Shown here piece after piece: positions 8,003 through 15,952 of a stretch of DNA of 64,000 nt. Under the pieces are notes generated by a model, which saw nothing but the letters and a program-made list of their open reading frames with translations, did no database searches and was not told the DNA's origin. The DNA lies in contig UQUV01000011.1 in NCBI GenBank assembly GCA_900544305.1, positions 1 to 64,000 on the forward strand, in the 5' to 3' direction. The position numbers and the translations under genes were made by a program. The stretch comes from an uncultured Porphyromonadaceae bacterium. Its GTDB lineage: Bacteria > Bacteroidota > Bacteroidia > Bacteroidales > Muribaculaceae. How positions within the stretch are numbered: the first letter of the stretch is position 1; the number at the start of each line of letters is the position of its first letter.

Positions 8003-11000
8003 ATGTCTAAATTAAAGATGCAAAACTTTTTATATAGGACATTTATTTTAATGTTTGTCTGTTTTGTCCCGATAAATCTTTTTGCGCAAAAAAGAACAGT
8101 TGCTGGTCTTGTACAAGATAAGACTAGTCAAGAGCCGTTAATCGGTGTGACTGTTATGGAAAAAGGGACAACAAATGGAACAATGACTGATATTGACGGA
8201 CGCTTTAATATCAGTGTCAGTTCAAATGCGACGTTAGTATTCTCTTATGTCGGCTATGCGAGTCAGGAGGTTGGCATTAAAGGGAAAAATGAGATAACAG
8301 TCGGTATGCTTCCAACAAGCGAAGCCTTGGATGAATTGGTTGTCATCGGATATGGTGTTCAGCGGAAAAGTGATATAACTGGTTCTATTTCCTCTGTCTC
8401 TGGAAAAGACATTAATGATGTTCCAGTGTCGTCGGCTCTTCAAGCTCTTCAGGGTAAAGCTGCCGGTGTTAACATTATTCAAAATACAGGAGCACCTGGT
8501 AGCAATACAACGATTAAGATTCGTGGTACGGGAACTGTGAATGATGCAGATCCGCTGTATGTGGTGGATGGTTTTATTGTCGATGATATTGATTATCTTA
8601 ATCCGAATGATATTGCCAATGTAGAGATTTTTAAAGATGCGGCTTCCAGTGCAGTATATGGAGCTCGAGCTGCTAATGGAGTTGTGGCAATTACAACAAA
8701 AAGCGGAGAAGAAGGAAAAACTAAAATAACGTTCGACAGCTATGTGGGTTTTTCAAATCCATGGAAAACGATTGATGTTATGGGTGTCGAGGATTATGCT
8801 TTGATGTCAGATTATATAAATGGATTGTCCAATTATTCTGCTGACGGTAAATTATATTATTCGAAGAATGAGAATGGTCAATTGGTCTACGATGATTATA
8901 AATTTCATCGTGTCGATACAATACGTAACAATTCTCCAAAAAATTGGTGGGATGCCATTACTCGTACAGGATTCCGTCAACAATATAATTTGTCTGTTTC
9001 AGGTGGTAATGCAAAAACGAAATTTTTGGTAAGTGCCAGCTATTTTGATGAAGATGGTATTGTTGAAACTTCTAAATATCAGCGATTCAATGCTCGCGTA
9101 AATGTAAACCATCAGTTAACATCATGGTTGAACGCCAGTGCGAATATTTCATATACAAATGAAAATACACATGCAGTTCCGGAAGGTCAGAATGGTGTGT
9201 TGAAACGTGCTTTGTATCAGAATCCATTAGTATATACATATGATTCAAAAGGTTATTATTCTGAAGATCATCCTATTGCGATGATAAACAGAAACCATCA
9301 GCAAATCAAGACCGACAGGTTTGACATGAATTTGAGTTTGAATGCTGACATTACGAAATTTTTGAATTATCAGTTTAAGACATCTTATTATATAGTTCCG
9401 GAAGATCATACAAATTTTTACGAGGTTAACAAATTGGATGTGGACTTCACTATGCCGAGTGACTTGACAACCGTTTATCGCAGACAAAACCGTACGGATA
9501 AATGGGAGATCAATAACTTGTTGACATTCAAATGGAACAATGATGTACACTTCCTTACAATACTTGCTGGTCAAACAGCAGAAGGATACCGTTATAGTTA
9601 TCAAGAATCAACAAGGAAAGGTACAGCCAGCAATTCGTCCAATGATTGGTTCTTGTCAAGTGCTTATACTGGCGATAAAACATATGGGTTGAATCGTGAG
9701 TGGAGTGCTGTCGGTTTTATTGGACGTATCAATTATGATATCCTCGATCGTTATTTGTTCCAGGCCAATGTTCGTGCGGATGGCTCTTCTAAATTTGCTT
9801 CAAGTGAGCGCTGGGGTATTTTCCCATCTGTTTCTGCCGGATGGAAGTTTTCTAGCGAATCGTTTATGGAAGGAGCAGATTGGTTGAGTTTGGGTAAACT
9901 GAGAGTTGGTTGGGGTATATTAGGTAATAACCGAATTGACGAGACATCTCGTTATACGCTTATTTCTTTACAATATAATTATCCATATGGTATTGGTAAT
10001 CATATTCTTTATCCAGGAGCGATTGCAACTACAATCGGTAATGATGCTATCCGTTGGGAGAAGGCAGAAACATTTAATGTTGGTGTCGATTTAGGCTTCT
10101 TAAGGAATAATCTTACTGTAAGTTTGGAATATTTTGATAAGGAAACTAGTGATATGTTGTTAAGAGTTCCAACTGTGTTATCAGCTGGTTTAGACAGCGA
10201 TCCGATGACAAATGCGGGTGCAGTTAGAAACTACGGAGCGGAAATGAATGTTAGTTATAAAAATAATATTAATAAATTCCGCTATGAAGTTGGATTTAAC
10301 TTGTCGTACATCAAGAATGAAGTAACAAGTTTAGGAACTGGCAATGAACCTATCTATGGTTCATATCTGGAAGAAGGAAGTATCTTGGATTTTGTTACAA
10401 AAACGGCTGTAGGAAAGCCAATTGGCTGTTTCTATGGATATGTAACAGACGGAATTTTCAATACTTATGAAGAGGTTAAGGCCAGCGCACAATATGAAGT
10501 CGGTAAAAATGATTTTGAGCAGACAACTTTCCCTGGTGATTTTCGGTTTAAGGATTTGAATGGTGACGGTCGTATTACAGCAGAGGACCGTACATATTTA
10601 GGTTCTCCATTGCCTGATTTTGTATTTGGTGTTCCAATTTCTTTGGGATATGGCAATTTTGATTTGAATTTGTTTTTCCAAGGGCAAACCGGAAACAAAA
10701 TATTTAATGTGATGGATTATTATTTGTACAATGCTGCTGAAGGAAATGTTTACGCCGACATACGAGAAAAACATTGGTCAGGCCAGCTTAGTGATGACCG
10801 TAAGTTTTTCCCGAAAAATCTAGATGCAACAGTACCAGATTTGGATCCAAACGATCGAGCACGTAATTTCCGTGCATCAGATTTCTTTGTGAAGGACGGT
10901 TCTTATGTCAGATTAAAAGAATTGCGTCTGACTTATACATTCCCGAAAGAATTGATTTCGAAATGGAGAATGTCGAATTTAGCATTGTCGCTTTCTGCCT

Positions 11001-11152
11001 ATAATTTATTGACATTTACGGCATATGATGGATTTGACCCAGAAGTCGGCAAGGTGGTAGGAACCGAAAGTAATAATTTAAGCATGGGTGTTGACCATGG
11101 TAATTATCCACAGGCTCGTTCTTTTACGATCGGACTTAAGATAGGTTTATAA
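8003..11152 (+). CDS. SusC/RagA-family TonB-dependent outer-membrane transporter
   Basis: A 1049-residue SusC-type importer that moves oligosaccharides across the outer membrane with TonB energy. A signal peptide ends near residue 28. A carboxypeptidase-D-regulatory-like domain (~30-115) is followed by the DELVVIGYGVQRK segment typical of the family and the plug domain (~120-240; PLYVVDGFIVDD, ASSAVYGARAANGVVAITT). The rest is the 22-strand barrel, ending in QARSFTIGLKIGL with an aromatic/hydrophobic C-terminal strand. Length fits the family (~1000-1100). SusD follows 17 bases downstream, the standard SusCD arrangement. Confidence 0.97.
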   Translation: MSKLKMQNFLYRTFILMFVCFVPINLFAQKRTVAGLVQDKTSQEPLIGVTVMEKGTTNGTMTDIDGRFNISVSSNATLVFSYVGYASQEVGIKGKNEITVGMLPTSEALDELVVIGYGVQRKSDITGSISSVSGKDINDVPVSSALQALQGKAAGVNIIQNTGAPGSNTTIKIRGTGTVNDADPLYVVDGFIVDDIDYLNPNDIANVEIFKDAASSAVYGARAANGVVAITTKSGEEGKTKITFDSYVGFSNPWKTIDVMGVEDYALMSDYINGLSNYSADGKLYYSKNENGQLVYDDYKFHRVDTIRNNSPKNWWDAITRTGFRQQYNLSVSGGNAKTKFLVSASYFDEDGIVETSKYQRFNARVNVNHQLTSWLNASANISYTNENTHAVPEGQNGVLKRALYQNPLVYTYDSKGYYSEDHPIAMINRNHQQIKTDRFDMNLSLNADITKFLNYQFKTSYYIVPEDHTNFYEVNKLDVDFTMPSDLTTVYRRQNRTDKWEINNLLTFKWNNDVHFLTILAGQTAEGYRYSYQESTRKGTASNSSNDWFLSSAYTGDKTYGLNREWSAVGFIGRINYDILDRYLFQANVRADGSSKFASSERWGIFPSVSAGWKFSSESFMEGADWLSLGKLRVGWGILGNNRIDETSRYTLISLQYNYPYGIGNHILYPGAIATTIGNDAIRWEKAETFNVGVDLGFLRNNLTVSLEYFDKETSDMLLRVPTVLSAGLDSDPMTNAGAVRNYGAEMNVSYKNNINKFRYEVGFNLSYIKNEVTSLGTGNEPIYGSYLEEGSILDFVTKTAVGKPIGCFYGYVTDGIFNTYEEVKASAQYEVGKNDFEQTTFPGDFRFKDLNGDGRITAEDRTYLGSPLPDFVFGVPISLGYGNFDLNLFFQGQTGNKIFNVMDYYLYNAAEGNVYADIREKHWSGQLSDDRKFFPKNLDATVPDLDPNDRARNFRASDFFVKDGSYVRLKELRLTYTFPKELISKWRMSNLALSLSAYNLLTFTAYDGFDPEVGKVVGTESNNLSMGVDHGNYPQARSFTIGLKIGL

Positions 11153-11169
11153 TTTAACAAACGTTTGTT

Positions 11170-12849
11170 ATGAAAAAAATTATTGTCAGAATTCAGGTCT
11201 TGGTCTTTGCCATTCTCTCATTAACAGCTTGTTCTGATTTTTTAGAAAAAGATGTAACAGGGGAATCAGATGCAAATGACTATTACGATACTAAATATAA
11301 ATTGCAGTCGGCATTGAATGCAGTGTACGATGTTTTACAATCTGATGAATTTACAGAATGTGAATATCGTTTTGGAGATCCCACAGCTGATGATGTTTGG
11401 GGTGGAGATGAAGGTTTGGGCTCACAAATGGGACAGTTAGTTAATTTCCGTTTTGATACGAATAACGAATGGATTCGGAGACGCTGGGAGATTAACTATA
11501 AAGGAATCCATCGCGTTAATCAGGTGATAGCGAATGCTCATAAAGTGCAACTGTCAACTACGGATTATTCTGAATATAAAGAGGTTCGTGAGATTCTTGG
11601 ACAGGCAAAATTTTTGAGAGCATTCTTTTATTTCAACCTTGTAAAAACGTATGGAGGCGTTCCCATTCGTCCGGAGGTTGAGGATGTCAACAATTTGGTA
11701 ATTCCTCGTAGTTCTGTGGAAGATGTTTATGCATATATTGAAAAGGATTTGCGAGAAGCTGCTATAATGTTGCCTGCACGTTATCTGGGTAATGATTGTG
11801 GTAAAGCTAGCGAAGGTGCAGCAGTTGCATTATTGATGAAAGTGTTAATGTATCAGGCTGTTCCTGGCGAACAGTCGGAAAAATGGGCAGAAATGGTACG
11901 ATTGGGTGATTTCTTTGTTTCTGGTGTACCAATGACATTTGAAGAAATTCTGCAATATGATTCTGAAGAAGAAGATTGGGAAGCTCTTCGTGTCCGTTTG
12001 TGGTTCAAGCCAAAGGCAGAAAACGGAGAAACGGATCCTTATGAAACGCCGCAAACCCAACTTCCGTCATTGAATACGTCGTATACACTGAAATATACCG
12101 ACTATTATGGTAAGAATTTTACATACATTGATCAGTTCTTTCAAGATGGAGAATTCTGTAGCAGCTCAATTTTTGAAATTGTTTATAAAGAATCGGCTGA
12201 CGGTACAAACGGTGATACCAATGAAGGTGGATTTATTTATGATGAATTATATTCTTCGTCTCCAAGAATGTGGACTACCTCGGATATAATCACTGAAATT
12301 TTTGGAAGTGATCCACGCCGTAGTTATATCTTGGGCCACCAAGAGTATACTCCGGATGGAGATTTATGTCAGTGTGGACCAGGTAGATATGTTTCTTTAA
12401 AATGGTATACACCAATGAAAGAGCGTCCTCAATATGGTGGAGACAATGGAAAGAATCGTCGAGTAATCCGTTTCCCTGAAGTTGTTTTGATGTATGCTGA
12501 AGCCTTGAACGAATGTGGTAACGGTATGGCTGCATTGGAACAACTGAACAAATGCAAGGCACAGGCAAATACAATCAATAACAGTTCAACTTTGTATATT
12601 GGTGGTGGTTATGGATATATGAGAGATCAGATTTGGAAAGAACGCAGAATTGAAATGTGTTTTGAATGGGATCGTTTCTTTGATTTGGTTCGACAAAAAC
12701 GAGCTGCCAGCGTGATTAAAACATATGGCTCTAAGCGAGCGAACAAACGGGGCTATTACTTCCGTGAGGGTGTCAATGAAATTTTCCCTATCCCACAAAG
12801 TGAAATAGACGTTTCAAATGGTGTTGTCACTCAAAATCCAGGTTATTAA
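11170..12849 (+). CDS. SusD/RagB-family glycan-binding lipoprotein
   Basis: A 559-residue surface lipoprotein that forms the lid of the SusC barrel and captures glycan. The lipobox LTAC puts the acylated Cys at residue 21. The N-terminal SusD motif CSDFLEKDVTGE and the tetratricopeptide-like helices follow (LQSALNAVYDVL; EILGQAKFLRAFFYFNLVKTYGGVP). The C-terminal family landmarks RRVIRFPEVVLMYAEALNE and WKERRIEMCFEWDRFFDL are both present, as is the usual ending IFPIPQSEID. It is translated in tandem with SusC and specificity should be shared by the pair. Confidence 0.97.
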   Translation: MKKIIVRIQVLVFAILSLTACSDFLEKDVTGESDANDYYDTKYKLQSALNAVYDVLQSDEFTECEYRFGDPTADDVWGGDEGLGSQMGQLVNFRFDTNNEWIRRRWEINYKGIHRVNQVIANAHKVQLSTTDYSEYKEVREILGQAKFLRAFFYFNLVKTYGGVPIRPEVEDVNNLVIPRSSVEDVYAYIEKDLREAAIMLPARYLGNDCGKASEGAAVALLMKVLMYQAVPGEQSEKWAEMVRLGDFFVSGVPMTFEEILQYDSEEEDWEALRVRLWFKPKAENGETDPYETPQTQLPSLNTSYTLKYTDYYGKNFTYIDQFFQDGEFCSSSIFEIVYKESADGTNGDTNEGGFIYDELYSSSPRMWTTSDIITEIFGSDPRRSYILGHQEYTPDGDLCQCGPGRYVSLKWYTPMKERPQYGGDNGKNRRVIRFPEVVLMYAEALNECGNGMAALEQLNKCKAQANTINNSSTLYIGGGYGYMRDQIWKERRIEMCFEWDRFFDLVRQKRAASVIKTYGSKRANKRGYYFREGVNEIFPIPQSEIDVSNGVVTQNPGY

Positions 12850-12869
12850 TCATCAAAAATTAAAGAGAA

Positions 12870-13847
12870 ATGAAAACATCTATAAATATATTATTGAGCG
12901 TATGTCTTGTGCTTCTTCTGGGTGCATGTGCTGAGGAAGAAGCTGCAACACCGAAAGCTGTTATGACTATTGATAAGGACTTGCTAAACATTAATGAGTC
13001 AATGATAGTCAATTTCCATGGAGTGGCTGATCAGGTTGTTGTATATACTGGGGATGAGACTCATGATTATGAGTTGCGTAACCAGAATAATACTGGATTT
13101 GTGGTTAATAAAGGTACATTCAGTTATTCATATACTGTTCCAGGAACATATAAAGTAGTATGTGTCGCTTCAACACATACGGATGGCGCTACGGATTTGA
13201 AACGTGATACATGTTCTTATTACGTTAAGGTTATTGATGATCAAACGGAGATAGACAAATTGTCATGTCCTCAAATTCTGTATGACGAGGTATTTGCTGA
13301 GAAATTGAACGAATCAGACTGGTTGATGAAATTGCCGAGAAAGGTAAAGTATAAAACAAATGCCATGACAATTTCATTGAAACAACGATTAAGTTTTTAT
13401 ATTCATTCGGAGCTGACTAAGGTTTTCATTGATGGTGCTGAATTTTCTAAAACTACAAAATATGATTTGGAAAATGATTTGAATATTAAAGTACAATCTG
13501 ATTTTGGTACGACCCGTGATTATAAATTGTTTACAATCTATTATCCGGAATTCAAATCAATGTCCATTGCTGGAGTTGAAGGAACTTTGGTAAGAAATGA
13601 ATTCGAATATGATTCTTTTGTATATGAATTCAAGCTGCCGGCAGGTACGGATGTAAGTAATGTTGTTCCGGAATTTACACTTAGTGGAGATGGCGAAAAA
13701 GTTTATATAGGAGAAGCTGAACAGATTTCGGGAGCAACTGCAGTTGATTTTACTAAACCTGTCACGTATAGGTTGATTGGAACAGACGCTGAAAATCCAG
13801 ATGTTAAAGCTGTTTCAAATGTGGAGATTAAGATCGTTTTTGAATAA
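12870..13847 (+). CDS. SusE-position surface lipoprotein (glycan-binding candidate)
   Basis: A 325-residue lipoprotein (LLLGAC, acylated Cys20) placed directly after SusD, where PULs usually encode extra surface glycan-binding proteins. Residues ~30-125 look like a PKD/Ig-type beta sandwich (VNFHGVADQVVVYTGDE, then VPGTYKVVCVAS). The remaining ~200 residues are two further beta-rich units of about 80 residues each with no catalytic motif I recognise. The charged stretch right after the lipobox (EEEA) resembles a lipoprotein surface-export signal of Bacteroidetes. Function is inferred from position; sequence identity to SusE or SusF is not evident. Confidence 0.75.
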   Translation: MKTSINILLSVCLVLLLGACAEEEAATPKAVMTIDKDLLNINESMIVNFHGVADQVVVYTGDETHDYELRNQNNTGFVVNKGTFSYSYTVPGTYKVVCVASTHTDGATDLKRDTCSYYVKVIDDQTEIDKLSCPQILYDEVFAEKLNESDWLMKLPRKVKYKTNAMTISLKQRLSFYIHSELTKVFIDGAEFSKTTKYDLENDLNIKVQSDFGTTRDYKLFTIYYPEFKSMSIAGVEGTLVRNEFEYDSFVYEFKLPAGTDVSNVVPEFTLSGDGEKVYIGEAEQISGATAVDFTKPVTYRLIGTDAENPDVKAVSNVEIKIVFE

Positions 13848-13896
13848 CGGTATAATTGGTTAGTAAGAGGTAGTTCAGATTGAATTTTGTGTTTAG

Positions 13897-13932
13897 GAAA
13901 ACCTCTTTCAAATGAAAGGGGTTTTCTTTTTT
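13897..13932 (+). terminator. Rho-independent terminator of SusCD operon
   Basis: GAAAACC.CTTTC pairs with GAAAG.GGTTTTC (13897-13926, one T-G pair, loop AAAT) and is followed by six T. It ends the GH-A/SusC/SusD/lipoprotein transcript. Confidence 0.9.
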
Positions 13933-13963
13933 AGTGTTTAACCATGATATGAATTAAATAAGT

Positions 13964-15916
13964 ATGAAAAAAATATTATTGACTATAGCTCTGTTATTGG
14001 GCCTGAATACGGTTGTTAGAAGTGAACGAGTGGCACCATATTCAGGTTCAAGAATTTTTTGGGATATGAATAGCCAGGTGACTGTCTTTAATTCTGGTAA
14101 TTATGCTCGCATGATCGAATTGCAGGATGGTAGATTGTTGGCTGTTGCTGAAGCCGGTGGTGGTATATCTATTGCAATTAGCGAGAATAAAGGAAAAAAT
14201 TGGAGTGATCCCAAGCGTATTGTCGCTAATCCTGGACAAATATTTTTGGCTGTTCCGGATGTTATTCAGTTGAAAGATGGAACAATTGTCGTAGGATATA
14301 ATCCACGTCCTACGGAACCATATTCAGAGGATAGAAAGTTTGGTATACGTGTTGTTAAGAGTATAGATAACGGAGAAACTTGGAGTGAACCTATTTTTGT
14401 ATTTGATGCACAGCATACATTTAATGATGGATGTTGGGAGCCTTCTTTTTTAGAATTGCCTTCGGGTGAACTCCAATGTTATTTTGCGAATGAAAATGAT
14501 TATACTTCAAGTGGTGAACAGTGTATCTCAATGTGCCGCTCTTTTGATAAGGGAGAAACTTGGAGTGACCCGGTTAAGATTAGTTTTCGCGCTAATTCTC
14601 GTGACGGTATGCCTGTTCCTATATTGCTGAAGGATGAAAGTGAGATTGCAGTTATTATAGAGGATAATGGTTGGCCGGGACGTAATAATTTTGCAGCAAC
14701 GACAGTTCGTACTACATTAGAGGATAATTGGAGTTCTGGTTATGTTGACGCAAATAGTCCTAACCGTAATATGATATTTGAAACCATTCCTCCAGTTGGA
14801 ATTGTTTCTGCTGCTCCATACATTAGAGTCCTTCCATGGGGAGAAACTGTTGCTTCATACCAGGGTAATGAAAATCGGAGTTCATTTGATTTGCAATATT
14901 TTGATATGTTTGTTCTTGTTGGTGATGCGCGTGCAAAAAATTTTAAAGCCAAAAGTGCACCTTTTTCTCTTGATTTGGGGCATCATTCTATTTGGAACTC
15001 GGTTTCTGTAATTGAAGATGGCGTTGTTGTTGCAGTTGGTTCTATCGGTGAACCAAATAAAAATAATAATGTCCAAATGATAAAAGGGTATCCAATCCGA
15101 CAGGTAAAAGCAAGTTATGGTACTATAAAAGTTGACGGAAACAGAAGCTCTGATGAAAAATGGACAACAGAAAATGCTGATCAGTTGAAAATGGGCAATG
15201 TAACAAAGAATAAAACGACAGTGGATTTTGCCTATGACAATGATAACTTGTATTTGACAGCTCGAGTTATTGACCGCAATATTATCAATACAGGTTTGGA
15301 CAATGATGGTATTCGTTTCTTTATTGATGCGGATAACGTTTCGGATACAGAACCTGTACAAGGCATGTATAGTCTTTTCTTGGATACGGATGGTAGCATG
15401 AAACTTCAGCGGGGAGACAATGGCAGATGGGTGACAGATAGCAATACGGATGGCATACAATATGCATTGAATCTCAAATCGTTTTATTATGATGTGGAGG
15501 TTGCAATTCCTTGGAATAAGCTTGGAAAGTCTTCAGCGCCAGTGAATCAACGTATGGCGATAGCATTAGAAATTGCCAATAAGGAAGAATTTCGTTTGAC
15601 CAATGAGGTTATTCCAGATGTAGATAACAATGCTTCATGGACATGGCTTGAATTTGTATTGGAAGAAAATAGTGACGTTGCCAATATTGAATATGACGCC
15701 AAAATAAACGTAAAATTGAAAGACGGGAATATTTATATTGACAGTGAGAAAAAAATGAGTCGTGCAGATCTATTTTTGTATAATGGCATGCTTGTTAAAA
15801 CTATGAATATTAATGGCTGCTATACACAAATGCCTTTTCCAAATGAAGGGAAAGGCATTTTGAAGGTCGTTTTTGAGGATGGACAAATCTATAGCCAAAA
15901 GTTGTGGGTACGATAG
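13964..15916 (+). CDS. Secreted BNR-repeat propeller with CBM9-like domain (GH33/GH93-like)
   Basis: A 650-residue exported protein. Residues ~30-380 form a sialidase-fold propeller with Asp-box motifs (NKGKNWSDP near 75, SIDNGETWSEP near 133, SFDKGETWSDP near 193). The sialidase FRIP/YRIP motif is absent; the corresponding stretch reads ARMIELQDGRLLAV. That and DGCWEPSFLELPSGELQC make a GH93-type exo-arabinanase or an uncharacterised relative more likely than a true sialidase. Residues ~385-565 resemble a family 9 carbohydrate-binding module (IKVDGNRSSDEKWT, FAYDNDNLYLTARV). The end (ADLFLYNGMLVKTM to YSQKLWVR) looks like a degenerate T9SS sorting tail. Beside two GH43 genes, an arabinan-directed role is plausible but unproven. 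Confidence 0.75.
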   Translation: MKKILLTIALLLGLNTVVRSERVAPYSGSRIFWDMNSQVTVFNSGNYARMIELQDGRLLAVAEAGGGISIAISENKGKNWSDPKRIVANPGQIFLAVPDVIQLKDGTIVVGYNPRPTEPYSEDRKFGIRVVKSIDNGETWSEPIFVFDAQHTFNDGCWEPSFLELPSGELQCYFANENDYTSSGEQCISMCRSFDKGETWSDPVKISFRANSRDGMPVPILLKDESEIAVIIEDNGWPGRNNFAATTVRTTLEDNWSSGYVDANSPNRNMIFETIPPVGIVSAAPYIRVLPWGETVASYQGNENRSSFDLQYFDMFVLVGDARAKNFKAKSAPFSLDLGHHSIWNSVSVIEDGVVVAVGSIGEPNKNNNVQMIKGYPIRQVKASYGTIKVDGNRSSDEKWTTENADQLKMGNVTKNKTTVDFAYDNDNLYLTARVIDRNIINTGLDNDGIRFFIDADNVSDTEPVQGMYSLFLDTDGSMKLQRGDNGRWVTDSNTDGIQYALNLKSFYYDVEVAIPWNKLGKSSAPVNQRMAIALEIANKEEFRLTNEVIPDVDNNASWTWLEFVLEENSDVANIEYDAKINVKLKDGNIYIDSEKKMSRADLFLYNGMLVKTMNINGCYTQMPFPNEGKGILKVVFEDGQIYSQKLWVR

Positions 15917-15952
15917 GTGTGATAACAGATAATACTAATATTTTGAAGAACG

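Noticed and set aside
13964..15916. Plain sialidase annotation
   Set aside because: Asp boxes are present, but the FRIP/YRIP motif is missing and no sialic-acid genes are nearby.
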